DNA of 64,000 nucleotides from Palsa-89 sp963824345 (GCA_963824345.1 CAWGOZ010000006.1:310001-374000), one strand, 5' to 3'. Positions 51,910 through 62,260 are shown, counted from the stretch's first letter. Made by a program: numbers and translations. The notes: a model not told the origin generated them from the letters alone.

Positions 51910-53082
51910 TTACTGAATAATGACAAGGCTTCGCTGGACTTCGCCGGTGACTTGCGCGGACTGTGCTCCGACGTAGACGTTGACTTCGGAGCGAATGCCG
52001 AATTCAGGGAGGTAGACGCCCGGCTCAACGGAGAAGCAGGTTCCGGCGATGATTCTGCGCACGTCGTGAGTCTCCAGGTTGTCCATATTAGCGCCGGTAC
52101 CATGCACCTCTTCGCCGATGGAATGACCGGTGCGATGGACGAAGTATTCACCGAACCCTTTTTCTTTAATAAAAGTTCGGGCAGCGTCATCGACTTCAAA
52201 ACCCCGAAGAACTTCCCCGGCCGCAATGGCTGTCTGGACTCGGTGGATAGCGCGATCGCGCGCCTCGCGAACGATTCCGAATATGTTTTGAAGAGCAGAG
52301 GGCGGGGCGGCGCCGCAGAATCCAGTCCAGGTAATGTCGTAGAACACCGCGGACGGCTGATCGAGCTTGGCCCACATGTCGATCAACACGGCATCGCCTG
52401 TGCGAATTTCGCGGCTGCCTTCCGGTTCGGGCTCATAATGTGGGTTCGACATGTTGGCATTTGCGGCGACGATGGGCCCGTGATCGGTGACCAAACCGGA
52501 CTCTTCGAAGCCGGCGCGGATGAAGCGGTTCACGTCCCACTCGGTGATCCTTTGGCCGGCATGGAGAACGGCCGCGATCTTGTGAAACGCTTCCGCGCGA
52601 ATGCGATCCACCCGGCGGCCGGCCTCCAGGTGCATGTCCAGTTGCGCGGCGGTCCAGCGCGCTTCGAACAGTTGGACCAGGTCGGCGGAGGTGACCACCT
52701 CGACGCCTGCGGCGCGAACCAGCTCGAGGGTGCCTCCATCCACGAGCGACACATAAGGGATGGAGCAGTTAGGCGAATACTGCATCGCGATCTTGCGGCT
52801 GCCAGCGAGCAGACGATGCAATCCGTCCACCTGTTGGCTCCAACTGGAGTATTTGCGCACCTCCCCGGGCAAGCCCGCAAGAACGCCGGGTTCGATGGCG
52901 TGAACCAGCCCTTGCGGATCGCCGTGAGCGGGGATGAAGTAATACCAGCGCCGAGTGGCAACCTGTTTCGGATTCAGGTGCAGAATGCGATAGGCGAGCG
53001 GATCGCGCTGGTGATGGTCGAAAAACAACCATCCGTCCAAATGTTCGTCGCGTAAAGCCGCTTGAATTTCATCAACGTGCAT
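51910..53082 (-). CDS. M24-family Xaa-Pro peptidase
   Basis: 390 residues. A creatinase-like N-terminal domain precedes the pita-bread domain with metal ligands in VLIDMWAKLD, FYDITWTG, FVHRTGHSIG, FSVEPGVYLP and GIRSEVNVYV. It hydrolyses Xaa-Pro peptides. It overlaps the upstream ABC gene by 11 bp. The gap 51,754-51,909 shows no gene. Confidence 0.87.
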   Translation of the reverse strand: MHVDEIQAALRDEHLDGWLFFDHHQRDPLAYRILHLNPKQVATRRWYYFIPAHGDPQGLVHAIEPGVLAGLPGEVRKYSSWSQQVDGLHRLLAGSRKIAMQYSPNCSIPYVSLVDGGTLELVRAAGVEVVTSADLVQLFEARWTAAQLDMHLEAGRRVDRIRAEAFHKIAAVLHAGQRITEWDVNRFIRAGFEESGLVTDHGPIVAANANMSNPHYEPEPEGSREIRTGDAVLIDMWAKLDQPSAVFYDITWTGFCGAAPPSALQNIFGIVREARDRAIHRVQTAIAAGEVLRGFEVDDAARTFIKEKGFGEYFVHRTGHSIGEEVHGTGANMDNLETHDVRRIIAGTCFSVEPGVYLPEFGIRSEVNVYVGAQSAQVTGEVQRSLVIIQ

Positions 53083-54337
53083 GGCTGCGCTCCGGATCTA
53101 GCGCCGAGACGACTTTGTGGTGGCGCACTCGCGTATTCAGGTTCAACACGCCGGCAACGTCCTTGGTATCCTCGACCCGGAAATCGAGCACATCGTCCAA
53201 CCAATCCTGGCTGAGACCGTTCCAATACTGCACGGCAACGGTCAGCGTATACTCTTGCCGGCTCAGCAGGCAATCCAGCTCAAACTCGACTTCAATTTCC
53301 TCGCCTGGTTCGAAGTCTCCGAGTTCGGCGCGCTCCACGCGAGTATTGGTTCCAAAAATATCCATGCCGATGCGATTGCGGATAAGGATGCCGACCACGG
53401 GGTTCGCGACAGGCCTTTCAAACAACGCGCGAATGCGGAGGATGATGGATTCTCCCGGGCGAAAAGCGCGGCACACTTCGCCGGCGGAGTTGAGGATTCG
53501 CACGTCGATTACGCGGCTGGCGCCGTCACCGTGACGAAAGCTGGTCTTATTTGAGATAGAGCTGGCCACGACCGATTCTTCCAGCAGGCCGGCGCTTTGT
53601 TCTTTGCCGGAGCGCTCGCGATCGAGCACGAAGCCCACATACTGATTGACGGCGTCCTTGGGAGCGCCTTGCATGACAATGCGCCCATCCAGCATGAAGG
53701 CCGCGCGATCGGCCAAGCGTTTAATCAGCCCGAGATCGTGCGAGACCAGGAATACGGTGACGTTCTTGCGCCGCAGCTCCTCGAACTTCTGGACGCACCG
53801 GCTGGCGAAAATCGCGTCGCCGACGGCCAGCGCCTCATCGACGATGAGGACCTCGGGGTCAACGTGAATCGCCGTGGAAAATGCGAGCCGGACATACATT
53901 CCGCTGGAGTACTCTTTTACCGGGCGATCGATGAATTGTCCGATTTCGGCGAAGGCTTCGATGCGAGGAAACGCTTGGTCTAATTCTTTGCGCGATAAGC
54001 CCAGGATTTCGCCGTTGAGATACACATTTTCGCGGCCGCTAAATTCGGGATTGAAGCCGGCGCCCAGTTCGAGCAGCGCCGCGATGCGTCCGGCGCAATG
54101 TACCCGGCCTCTGGTGGGCTGCAGGATGCCGCTGATGATTTGCAGCAGCGTGCTTTTTCCCGATCCGTTTGGCCCCAGAAGCGCGAACACTTCGCCCTTG
54201 TCGACGCGCAAGTTGATGTCTCGCAGCGCCCAGAACTCGGCCTTCTGTCGTCTGGAAAGCGCCAGTGCTCCAAGGACACGCTGGAATGGGTGCTGATAGA
54301 GATGATAAACCTTGGAGACGTTTTGGACTGAGATCAC
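53072..54337 (-). CDS. ABC ATPase of the Wzt/TagH type with C-terminal substrate-binding domain
   Basis: 421 residues. The ATPase part has Walker A LLGPNGSGKSTLLQIISG, signature EYSSGMYVRLAF, and Walker B VLIVDEALAVGD; the region after about 265 is a beta-sandwich resembling Wzt-C (VCRAFRPGESIILRIRALFERPVANPVVGI), which binds polysaccharide ends. These export surface polysaccharides with a Wzm permease. No permease gene is in this window; its partner must lie elsewhere. It is followed by the peptidase with an 11-bp overlap. Confidence 0.85.
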   Translation of the reverse strand: MISVQNVSKVYHLYQHPFQRVLGALALSRRQKAEFWALRDINLRVDKGEVFALLGPNGSGKSTLLQIISGILQPTRGRVHCAGRIAALLELGAGFNPEFSGRENVYLNGEILGLSRKELDQAFPRIEAFAEIGQFIDRPVKEYSSGMYVRLAFSTAIHVDPEVLIVDEALAVGDAIFASRCVQKFEELRRKNVTVFLVSHDLGLIKRLADRAAFMLDGRIVMQGAPKDAVNQYVGFVLDRERSGKEQSAGLLEESVVASSISNKTSFRHGDGASRVIDVRILNSAGEVCRAFRPGESIILRIRALFERPVANPVVGILIRNRIGMDIFGTNTRVERAELGDFEPGEEIEVEFELDCLLSRQEYTLTVAVQYWNGLSQDWLDDVLDFRVEDTKDVAGVLNLNTRVRHHKVVSALDPERSHAR

Positions 54338-54402
54338 GACTGCTCATTCACTGTAGCGCGAAGGCGGCGGGCGGCGCTGAGGGTTAGCGCGCTACGAATG
54401 TC

Positions 54403-57141
54403 TTATCCGAGCCTTGCGCTGCGGTGCATCCCGGTCGACAGAGGCAGTGAGTAGCCGACCAAACACATCTGATCAAGCGCGAACAGGACGACGGATTCGA
54501 GTCCCTCTGCCTGGGCCAACCTAACTTCTTTGAGCCAAGCGGTGGAAGGATCACTGATACCAACCAGGTGACTCCGCTGGGAGGAAGTGAAGCCATAAGT
54601 TTCTGCATAATCGATGGATATAACGCACAAATCTAAATCGCGAGCGGCCGTGTAAGTGAAGTTTTCCGTCTTCAGGCAATTCAGGTGGGCGGGCGTCCAG
54701 TCGACAGTCGGATAATTGATGACGCTGGTGAGCGGGAATGCGTTCACGTCAGGAGGGTACAGCACTTCGAACCGGCAGGCCGGATACGTGGCGCGAACGA
54801 AACTCCGCATTTGAGCCGTAAAGCTGCCGATCAGGCCCGGCAGAAAAACGGATTCCTGAGGGACAGTTGTGGGGTCGACGGTGTTGCCCGCGATCACGGC
54901 CATGGGCCGGCCGTATTGCGCCTGGAAAGTGCTGGTCGTGTAAGCGTCGTAGAATGGCATCCCCGAGCCGTCATCGGGGAAATACCACCATTGCACTTCT
55001 CCGAACTGCAAGTACGGAGTAAGTCCCGCGGCAGTTAGAACGGTGGCCATGTCCAGATAGACCTGTTGCCAAAAAGCAGCGCTTGCGGGCGAAAAATTAG
55101 TTTGCAGCGCGGGAGTGCTCACGATCACGGCCACTCCGTCGGGATACACTTGGGCGATTCCGGCACTCGCCGATGGATCGCCGTTGCCGAGTTCCATGCT
55201 AAATGACGCGGTGACATCGAATCCATAGCCGACCAGAGCGGTGAAATAACTCTGACTCCAGTCGCGCGCGGCGCGGTTCAGCCGAGGGACCACTGCGAGG
55301 TCGGTATACCAATTGCCATCCACGCCGCCCGACAGCACGGAACCCGAGGTGGTGATCGTCAGATCAGTGGTGTTCGCACTGGTCGCGAGAGTGATCTCAT
55401 TCCCCTGGGTGCCCATGGCGCGCGAATAAATCGTCAGTTGGCTACCGCTGGCTTGCGCCCAAACTCCGGTAAATCCATTGTTAAACAGAAGCGCAAACGC
55501 CAACGCCAGGGTCTCGGTGGTGTCGCCAATGAGATTTAAATGCTCGATAATGTTGTCAGTCGAAGTAGGTTGACCGGTTGTGCCGAGAATGATCTGCGTG
55601 ATCAGGTTTGGATCTGGCGACCCGGAGAAAGTAACCGTGGCCGACGCGTATTGCTGGCCGACGCAGTTCAGCTCATAGAACCACAGAGCGCCCGCATAGT
55701 GATTCACGCGAGCCCGAAAGCCAAGAGCATAAATCATGCCAGCCGTCCGTTCCGGCGCCAGCGCGAGGGAATGGTTGGTATCCCAATCGGTGGCCGCCGC
55801 AAGCTGGATCTCGATGGTCTCCGTCGGTAGTGTCGTTGAGAGGATGGCGATTTCAAGAAAGTCGAAATAAAAGTAAGTCCCGGTGTCGCCAGTCTGAGTT
55901 ATCGTCACATTATGCGTTCCCGCGCCGAGCTGGCCTAACAGAGTTCGAATCAGGACGTCTTCACTGGGGACGTTCAAATTCACGGTAAAGGCGCCGCCCG
56001 CGTCAACAACAATGGAAATTACGGTGCCGGGGTCGACGATTCTGGTCCCCAAGTAAAGTGAGTGGTCTTGTGAAGAAGTGTAAGTACAACTAACACTCGA
56101 CCCAGTCGCGCTGCTGGAATGAATCGTGCCCCCGGAGTAGTTACCGCCCTCGCTGGTCCACGTTCCCGTATAATGCACTAGGCTGGAATCGTCTTCGATA
56201 CGCTGGCTCCCGGGACCGGCAATCGAGTAAGCCCGCCCGGCGCCAGTCACAGCCCAATTGGATACCACCACCTGAAATTCGCTCCGAACGAAAGCGCCGG
56301 CCTGAAGAGCGGCAGAATAAGTCCATCGCAGCTTGCGGACTGCGGTGGCCGGAACGACGCCTAGCAGTGGATCGGCTAGTGCCGCAAAAGGCAAAGTGAT
56401 TTGCCATCGTGATGGCGACGTTCCGCCAGAAAACAACTTCGAGGGCGCGTCCCACGTTTCTGTCTGGCTGCCCGAGACATAGGTGTACGCGCCGACAATG
56501 TTCCCGTTCGCGCCGGTGGTGCTGTTAGTAGGACGGCCCGCGCCAACGTACGTAATTGTGATCGTCGCGCCGGTAGAAGCGGCCTCCATAGTCGGCGAAA
56601 ACGCATTAATACCCGCAACAATATTCTCAATCGCGAAGGCTAGCGTGTCGCCGGAATTCATTAGATAGGGATAATGTTCCGACAGAAATGCGATGCCAAC
56701 ATAGTCTCCCGCGGTGACTGTCCCGCTGAGAGTGAACTGCACGGTCGCGCTCTGATAGCTACCCTGTGTGGGAGTTGCATAGGTGGCCAGCGGGATTTGG
56801 TAGATTTGTTCGCCGCTTCCAGGGTTGGCCCAGATTCGAAGAGTGGGCCAATTGACGGTGGCATACAAATCGGAATCCAACGGGATGCAGTTGTCCCGCG
56901 TCTCCTGGTAACTCAGCGTCAATCCGCTGAGATCGCCATCGGGCAGGGAGCGAAAGGCAGGGTGTTCGAAAACGTTATCGCGATTCCACTCGATCACCGC
57001 CCAGTCAAATTGCTGTCGCCAGGTGCCCGATACCGTAAACCCGGACGCGCTGGTCGAGCTGAGAGCGGCAATCGCCGAAGGCTCGAAGAAGTAGCATTGC
57101 AGATCCCCGTCGGGCTGCAGTTTTTGCAAGGTCGGTGGCAT
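54403..57141 (-). CDS. Large beta-rich tail-tip protein (tail module)
   Basis: 912 residues, not recognised as a whole. The first two thirds are Thr/Ser/Gly-rich beta sandwiches, including a carbohydrate-binding-like stretch (YTGTWTSEGGNYSGGTIHSS). The last 230 residues look like a TIM-barrel-type glycoside-hydrolase fold (LTPYLQFGEVQWWYFPDD, VLYPPDVNAFPLTSVINY, AETYGFTSSQRSHLVG). It is the most 3' gene of the tail cluster, where host-binding or tip proteins lie, 12 bp after the hub gene. A receptor-binding or wall-active role is inference. Confidence 0.6.
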   Translation of the reverse strand: MPPTLQKLQPDGDLQCYFFEPSAIAALSSTSASGFTVSGTWRQQFDWAVIEWNRDNVFEHPAFRSLPDGDLSGLTLSYQETRDNCIPLDSDLYATVNWPTLRIWANPGSGEQIYQIPLATYATPTQGSYQSATVQFTLSGTVTAGDYVGIAFLSEHYPYLMNSGDTLAFAIENIVAGINAFSPTMEAASTGATITITYVGAGRPTNSTTGANGNIVGAYTYVSGSQTETWDAPSKLFSGGTSPSRWQITLPFAALADPLLGVVPATAVRKLRWTYSAALQAGAFVRSEFQVVVSNWAVTGAGRAYSIAGPGSQRIEDDSSLVHYTGTWTSEGGNYSGGTIHSSSATGSSVSCTYTSSQDHSLYLGTRIVDPGTVISIVVDAGGAFTVNLNVPSEDVLIRTLLGQLGAGTHNVTITQTGDTGTYFYFDFLEIAILSTTLPTETIEIQLAAATDWDTNHSLALAPERTAGMIYALGFRARVNHYAGALWFYELNCVGQQYASATVTFSGSPDPNLITQIILGTTGQPTSTDNIIEHLNLIGDTTETLALAFALLFNNGFTGVWAQASGSQLTIYSRAMGTQGNEITLATSANTTDLTITTSGSVLSGGVDGNWYTDLAVVPRLNRAARDWSQSYFTALVGYGFDVTASFSMELGNGDPSASAGIAQVYPDGVAVIVSTPALQTNFSPASAAFWQQVYLDMATVLTAAGLTPYLQFGEVQWWYFPDDGSGMPFYDAYTTSTFQAQYGRPMAVIAGNTVDPTTVPQESVFLPGLIGSFTAQMRSFVRATYPACRFEVLYPPDVNAFPLTSVINYPTVDWTPAHLNCLKTENFTYTAARDLDLCVISIDYAETYGFTSSQRSHLVGISDPSTAWLKEVRLAQAEGLESVVLFALDQMCLVGYSLPLSTGMHRSARLG

Positions 57142-57153
57142 CTCTCAAAATGT

Positions 57154-59721
57154 CTACAATCGAATTGTCACGGTTAGATCGGAGCCTGGTGACGTGTTGG
57201 CAGTCTCGACCACGGAGGTGATGTTCAAACCGATGATTGCCTGAGCCTGCAAGGGTCCTAAGGCAAATCCGTCCACGACATTCGATACCGTCTGGCCGGT
57301 AGCGATTGTCAGTTCGCAATAAACATTCCCGTTCTGGGTAACCTGCATGGTTACGGGCGCTCCGGTAGGCGCGTTCTGCACAACGGCGGAAACATCCCGC
57401 ACGGAGCATGAAGTGTCCACCACAAGCGGAGGCGCCGCATTGGTCTGAATCGCAAGAGGGCCCTCGATTTGAATTGTCAGCTGGCCGCCCAGGAGACTTC
57501 GAAGTCCCAAATCGGTCGTGTTGGTGAACGATTCGGCGGCCACGCTGCTGTTGCCCTTTGAGTTAGTCATGAACAGCTCGCCGGCCGCGATCCGGACATC
57601 GGGAATTGTGATCGGAAAGGCGTAGCTTCCGCTGGCCGGGCTCCCGAAAAAGTCCTGCGCGAAAGGCATGACGAAGATCTTCTCCTCAAGAAGGTAGACG
57701 CCGGTGTGAACGCTGTGAGGCACGGAAGCGGTGCCGTGCGATGCCCGTGTCACCGAAACCGTTGTACTGTTCGTCAGGTCTTGGCTGACAATCATAACCT
57801 CCGCGTCAATCTGCAACAGATCGCCGCTGGACGCCGACACTGCCGTGGCCACGCTGAACGAAACATCACTCGCGCCCATTGCAGCGCTTAACAAGATCGT
57901 CGAAGGGCCGTTCAGCTCATCCCAATACGCCAGCGTTAACGTGCCCGCACTGATGGACAGAGTATTGTCTAAGCTGGCGAACCCGATGCCCAGCACTTCA
58001 ACGCTGCCGGCGCCGATCGAGTAGAGCCCGAAGACCGGCGGTCCTGAAACAGCGGTGTCGACTTCCGTACCCGTTGAGCCCGTGATGGTCCATCGCGTGA
58101 GCGGCGACAATGCATACGCGCACTCCTGGTCCAGCACGTTCGCGGCCAGCCCCGAAACGTGCACCGTCACCCCTTGGCGATTCGGCACGGCAAAGGAGAC
58201 CGGTGATGCATTGCTGGAAGCTCCGAACTGCCAGGTGGAGGCAGCGATCAGAAAGTAGCTCGTGCTATCCGGCTGGACGCTCCAAGGCGTAGTGATCGTG
58301 AGTGTCGTGGCGGTGTTAGAGGCTATCGTCTGCTCCTGTCCCGCCCCGGTCCCCGCGCTGATTCTCACGGTGGCGCCATTGTACAGGTTTAATACCATGT
58401 TCAGCGCGGCATTACCGACACTTGTCGCCGAGAATATACTTACTTGCTCGGGCGGTTGCAGTTCTAATCGCCAGTAGAAGTTGGCGTGATCGTAATTGGG
58501 ATCCGGGGGCCCTTGCAACAATGCAGTGCGTCCCGCGTCGACAAACTGGCCGGCGATGGCAACATTACTGGCGATTCGCAATATTTGTGTGGGATTCGGG
58601 CCGCGATAAACATCGAAAGAGACCGCAGCCGGCGAAAAGCTGAGGCTGACTAGAGTGACTTCGTTCGTGTTGGCGCCGGCCGGGACATACACTGTCGCGA
58701 TGAATGAAAGGCCGCCCTCACCTCCGTTGGCGTCAACGGCACTTACCCCGTAATACAGAACCTGGCCCCCCGGTAAAGTTCCACCACTGTTATTCACCTG
58801 AGCGTTCAGTCCCATCAGCGGTACGCCGGCTGAGCTCGCTGCCGGCTTTGCCGGAACGGAAAACGACACCGTCAGACTTTCAGTAACGCTGCCATCCGTG
58901 CTCTCGGTGGAGGTTTCCGCGATTCCAAACTGCTCCACTCCAGTACTATCGAGCAAGCTGCCCACCAGGGGCCTCGGCAGGCCGACCGCGGAGGGAGCTT
59001 GGAACCCCGACCCTCCCGCATCCGAGTTCACCAGGGTATACCAAGCGTCGTTATGAATCTGAGCAGTGATGACAGCCGTGATGAAATTGACTCCCGGAGA
59101 TAGCTTGGTGATCCGGAATGGCTGCCGGCTGAAGCCTTCCCTTGTGTATGTCACGGTGATGATGTCGCCGGGTTTCAGCCCCACGCCTTTCACGCTGGTC
59201 TCAAACTGGACATATGTGTTGCCGTCCACCGACTTATATAGCTGAAGCGCAGCTGCCCGATTCGCCTGATCGAAATTCGGGAGGCCAAGCGCCGTTAGTG
59301 CGGTGGTGACCTGCTGCCCGGTCAGCACGAAATCGTCAATATCCACCAATGCTAAGCTGTCTTGCTGGTAATCATTGAACTCGTCTTGAAATTCAACCGT
59401 ATATTGGTTCGGAGTATTGGCTATACTCTGCGATGTCACCACGAGCGAGGGAGTTCCGTTGGCGTTGCGCGCGATGCCTGAAAAGGCGTCGTCACCGAAT
59501 TCGTAGGCTGGCCATCCGCCGTTCAGTTCTTCAATGCTGTTGCTGCTTGCCGACTGCGTTGGCTGCTGATTCGCGAGCGTGTCTTCCCCGTTTAGTTGAA
59601 TCAGTCCATTCGAATCGAAACTGAGGTATAGCGCCGAGCCGGTCCGAATGCCACGAACGATGTCGCCCGCGCTCCGGCTTCCCGTCAGCAGAAGATTGCA
59701 TTGATAGCGGGGATCGTAGTG
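57154..59721 (-). CDS. Tail hub protein, C-terminal segment (frame 2)
   Basis: This open frame begins right after an in-frame TAG (59722-59724), but the first usable start codon is a GTG at 59442. The region before it is clearly protein-coding (YQCNLLLTGSRSAGDIVRGI, LQLNGEDTLANQQP-like, GGWPAYEFGD), continuing into NQYTVEFQDEFNDYQQDSLA and fibronectin-like beta domains. It continues the 59685-61073 gene: adding one C to the run at 59709-59712 joins them as TTIP-RYQCNLLL. So it is probably the second part of one protein of about 1,310 residues. Confidence 0.72.
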   Translation of the reverse strand, partial: HYDPRYQCNLLLTGSRSAGDIVRGIRTGSALYLSFDSNGLIQLNGEDTLANQQPTQSASSNSIEELNGGWPAYEFGDDAFSGIARNANGTPSLVVTSQSIANTPNQYTVEFQDEFNDYQQDSLALVDIDDFVLTGQQVTTALTALGLPNFDQANRAAALQLYKSVDGNTYVQFETSVKGVGLKPGDIITVTYTREGFSRQPFRITKLSPGVNFITAVITAQIHNDAWYTLVNSDAGGSGFQAPSAVGLPRPLVGSLLDSTGVEQFGIAETSTESTDGSVTESLTVSFSVPAKPAASSAGVPLMGLNAQVNNSGGTLPGGQVLYYGVSAVDANGGEGGLSFIATVYVPAGANTNEVTLVSLSFSPAAVSFDVYRGPNPTQILRIASNVAIAGQFVDAGRTALLQGPPDPNYDHANFYWRLELQPPEQVSIFSATSVGNAALNMVLNLYNGATVRISAGTGAGQEQTIASNTATTLTITTPWSVQPDSTSYFLIAASTWQFGASSNASPVSFAVPNRQGVTVHVSGLAANVLDQECAYALSPLTRWTITGSTGTEVDTAVSGPPVFGLYSIGAGSVEVLGIGFASLDNTLSISAGTLTLAYWDELNGPSTILLSAAMGASDVSFSVATAVSASSGDLLQIDAEVMIVSQDLTNSTTVSVTRASHGTASVPHSVHTGVYLLEEKIFVMPFAQDFFGSPASGSYAFPITIPDVRIAAGELFMTNSKGNSSVAAESFTNTTDLGLRSLLGGQLTIQIEGPLAIQTNAAPPLVVDTSCSVRDVSAVVQNAPTGAPVTMQVTQNGNVYCELTIATGQTVSNVVDGFALGPLQAQAIIGLNITSVVETANTSPGSDLTVTIRL

Positions 59722-61073
59722 CTATTCCCGTTCACGTCCACCGTGGGGACCAGCGCATTGCACCTCGACGCGACAGCCGAAAACGTGGGAAGGTCCAGCT
59801 GTGCCAGGGTCCAACCGCAGCGCAGCATCGTGTCTAGGATCACCCAGGCGGGATTGTTCGTGAAACCATTACTGATGTAGGCGCCATTGGAGTCGAATTG
59901 AGCGAGTTGAAGCCCTTGAATCAAAACTTCAACGTCGGGCAGTGAGGTTCCATTGGAAATCGAATTGGGCACCACGAGCGACATAAATGCCATGCTGCCG
60001 TAGGGATCACCGAGCGGCTGTCCTAAGGAATTACTGAAGTCGGGATTGAAGCTGCCGTCTCTGGTTCCATAACTGATGACGTTGTACCAACCCGTCGCCG
60101 TCATATTTGTCCCGCTTACGCCGACCGGGATCTGGGTGTTGTTCACAATTACCGTAATAACGTTGGTGATCTGCCCACTTCCCAGCAGCACTTCGAAGTG
60201 CGTGAGATTTCCGTCATTGCGGGCCAGTACGATCGGCGGCTGAAACCAACCCGTCCCGTAAATCAGCGGAACGAAGTCGTTATAGAGCGCCTGGTTCGGC
60301 AGCGGCGTGGATAATACCGATGTCTTCGAGCCATACGTGCGCACCATGATCGAAGCCGGCACGAACTCGATGCCGCCAAACCGCCGTGTGAGATTATTCT
60401 GATTGTCTCGGTCGAACATCCCCCGCTGCTGGCATTGCGCGCGTGAATAATCGCAGGTCGTGTAGGGGGCTCCGGCATTCATGTTCCCTACGCCGCCGGG
60501 CTGATCCGCCGAATATCCGCACTGATAGAAAGGCGAAAACACCCCTTCCGTTCCGCCGCTCACTGCCGCCTGCCGCTGCGCCGCGGTGCTTGGAAAATTC
60601 CACGGGCACGTTTTTTGAATCCGTATCGCAGGCAGGAATACCCGCTGTAGATTCAGCGTATTCGTGAAACTGAGGCGCAAGGTCGACTCAGTCGATTGAT
60701 CCGGCGGGTTTGCAATTCCACGGAACACTACCTGGCTGTCCGACACCACAACTTGGTTCGTTAGATCGAAGAACAGGAAGGCGACCACCAGGGCCGACCC
60801 TTTCCAGCCGATGTTGCGCTCAATAGAGGAAAGAAACGAATCTGCGTTGGCAAGCGTGATGGAAACTATCGACACGCCGTCCGTCGCAGCCTCTGGACTG
60901 GAGTTCAGATCGAAGATATTGTGCTTGAGCACGCGGCTCAAATATTGCTGGCCATTGATGGTAACGTTATGCGTGCTCCAGTACTGAACGTCGCCAGTCG
61001 GCAGCGTGCAATCGAACAACAGCAGCGGCGTGCCGGGAACCTCCAGTTCCTTCAAAACGTCGATCGTCGTCAT
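59685..61073 (-). CDS. Tail hub protein, N-terminal segment (DUF2163-like)
   Basis: 462 residues starting MTTIDVLKELEVPGTPLLLFD. QTCPWNFPST, YTTCDYSRAQCQQRGMFDRD and LYNDFVPLIYGTGWFQPP resemble the Cys-rich phage/GTA hub proteins (DUF2163 and phage BR0599-like). It ends AINAIFC-stop, but the conserved continuation is in the -1 frame (see 57154-59721). Either one base was lost in a C run or the ribosome slips -1 there. Confidence 0.72.
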   Translation of the reverse strand: MTTIDVLKELEVPGTPLLLFDCTLPTGDVQYWSTHNVTINGQQYLSRVLKHNIFDLNSSPEAATDGVSIVSITLANADSFLSSIERNIGWKGSALVVAFLFFDLTNQVVVSDSQVVFRGIANPPDQSTESTLRLSFTNTLNLQRVFLPAIRIQKTCPWNFPSTAAQRQAAVSGGTEGVFSPFYQCGYSADQPGGVGNMNAGAPYTTCDYSRAQCQQRGMFDRDNQNNLTRRFGGIEFVPASIMVRTYGSKTSVLSTPLPNQALYNDFVPLIYGTGWFQPPIVLARNDGNLTHFEVLLGSGQITNVITVIVNNTQIPVGVSGTNMTATGWYNVISYGTRDGSFNPDFSNSLGQPLGDPYGSMAFMSLVVPNSISNGTSLPDVEVLIQGLQLAQFDSNGAYISNGFTNNPAWVILDTMLRCGWTLAQLDLPTFSAVASRCNALVPTVDVNGNSTTIPAINAIFC

Positions 61074-61104
61074 GCTGCGAGAGGCTCTCCGTTCTGGTGA
61101 CGTG

Positions 61105-61896
61105 TCACAGGTTGCTGAGCAGGCCGATCTTACAGGAATGTTGATTTGGCGCGGTCGCAGTCACAACGAGCAAGTCGGATGAAAACCGCGTGCTCGAATA
61201 TACGCCTCCAAGATCGATGGTCTGTTTGTACAACCCAGCGGCGGGCTGTGCCTCTACTTGAGCGCCAAACGCTTCCACTTGCACGCCGGCCGGTAATTGC
61301 ACTCCGAACCCCACGCCCTCTTGCTGAACCGACAGGCGGCTGGAGGCTGTTACCCGGGTCCATACGGCCCCCGTGGTTACTGGCGTTAGAGAGGTTTCTC
61401 CGGTCGTCGTCACGACCAACTGAATGGTCGCGGGCGCCTCGCTCCGCAAATACACGCTGTAACAGTACACGAACCAACTCGGCCCGTTAGTGTCCTGAAC
61501 GACCTGCTGCGTGCTTTGCGCCGTGTTTGTGAGCTGCATCGCGTTGCTGCCCCCCAGCGGGTCCTGCACTCCATTGGCGACCTGCAACAGCGGATCGGGC
61601 ACCCACACCGCTTGCGTCCAGTCCTCGCTCCACATCAGCAGATTGTCGGTCGGATCTAAGAATGTAAACGTGTTCAGTTGGCCTTCCGAAGTTTCGAACA
61701 GGCTCTCGAGGGCAGATCGTTCGCCGTCGGTGAGACCCGAATACACAAGGCGCCACTGCACCTTTTGGTAGCCGGTATCGGCCATCCTGATTGTGTAGCC
61801 GCTGGGAAGCTGATTGGCAACCGTTCGCATATTCGCCGTGCGTGAAACCGGAAACTGCGCGACGGAACCAGTTGTGAGCTGCGGATAGTAGAGCAC
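61105..61896 (-). CDS. Distal tail protein, DUF2460-like
   Basis: 263 residues. VAQFPVSRTANMRTVANQLPSGY, then DGERSALESLFETSEGQLNTFTFLDP matches the DUF2460-type distal tail proteins (GTA orf12 kind), followed by a beta-sandwich of carbohydrate-binding type (VYCYSVYLRSEAPATIQLVV). It stops 31 bp before the hub start and nearly abuts the preceding gene. Confidence 0.68.
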   Translation of the reverse strand: MLYYPQLTTGSVAQFPVSRTANMRTVANQLPSGYTIRMADTGYQKVQWRLVYSGLTDGERSALESLFETSEGQLNTFTFLDPTDNLLMWSEDWTQAVWVPDPLLQVANGVQDPLGGSNAMQLTNTAQSTQQVVQDTNGPSWFVYCYSVYLRSEAPATIQLVVTTTGETSLTPVTTGAVWTRVTASSRLSVQQEGVGFGVQLPAGVQVEAFGAQVEAQPAAGLYKQTIDLGGVYSSTRFSSDLLVVTATAPNQHSCKIGLLSNL

Positions 61897-61897
61897 G

Positions 61898-62257
61898 TCA
61901 GCCTCTGTTCTCCAGCACAGTCAGCGAGGTCTCGCCATTCCATTCGCCAGCCAGCACAGCCGCCATGCTATCGCCAGCCAGGCTGCAGCTTGGATAGTTC
62001 GTACCATCCAGGGGGTCCGTGAAAGTGAAGTCTCCGGCGGGTCCCGAGATGCCGCGGAAGAATTCCTGCAACGTTTGTAACTCGATCTGATCCAGGAGAC
62101 CGAGCTGAATTACCCAGCTGTGTAGCATGCTTTGGTAATTGCAGAACCGCTGTTCGGATCCATCCACGAATTGCACCGCCGTGGTCGAGAACTGGAGGCC
62201 GCGCTGGGCCGGATACTGCATTACAGCCCCAGTCTTCAATGTCGGAAATGTGCTCAT
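61898..62257 (-). CDS. Small distal tail protein, DUF2460-like
   Basis: 119 residues: FPTLKTGAVMQYPAQRGLQFST, then QTLQEFFRGISGPAGDFTFTDPLDG and a final SLTVLENRG. It shares its core (length-x-DFTFTDP) with the next gene and appears to be the single-domain version. It is one base from the next gene's start and 3 bp after the tape-measure candidate. Confidence 0.68.
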   Translation of the reverse strand: MSTFPTLKTGAVMQYPAQRGLQFSTTAVQFVDGSEQRFCNYQSMLHSWVIQLGLLDQIELQTLQEFFRGISGPAGDFTFTDPLDGTNYPSCSLAGDSMAAVLAGEWNGETSLTVLENRG

Positions 62258-62260
62258 AAT

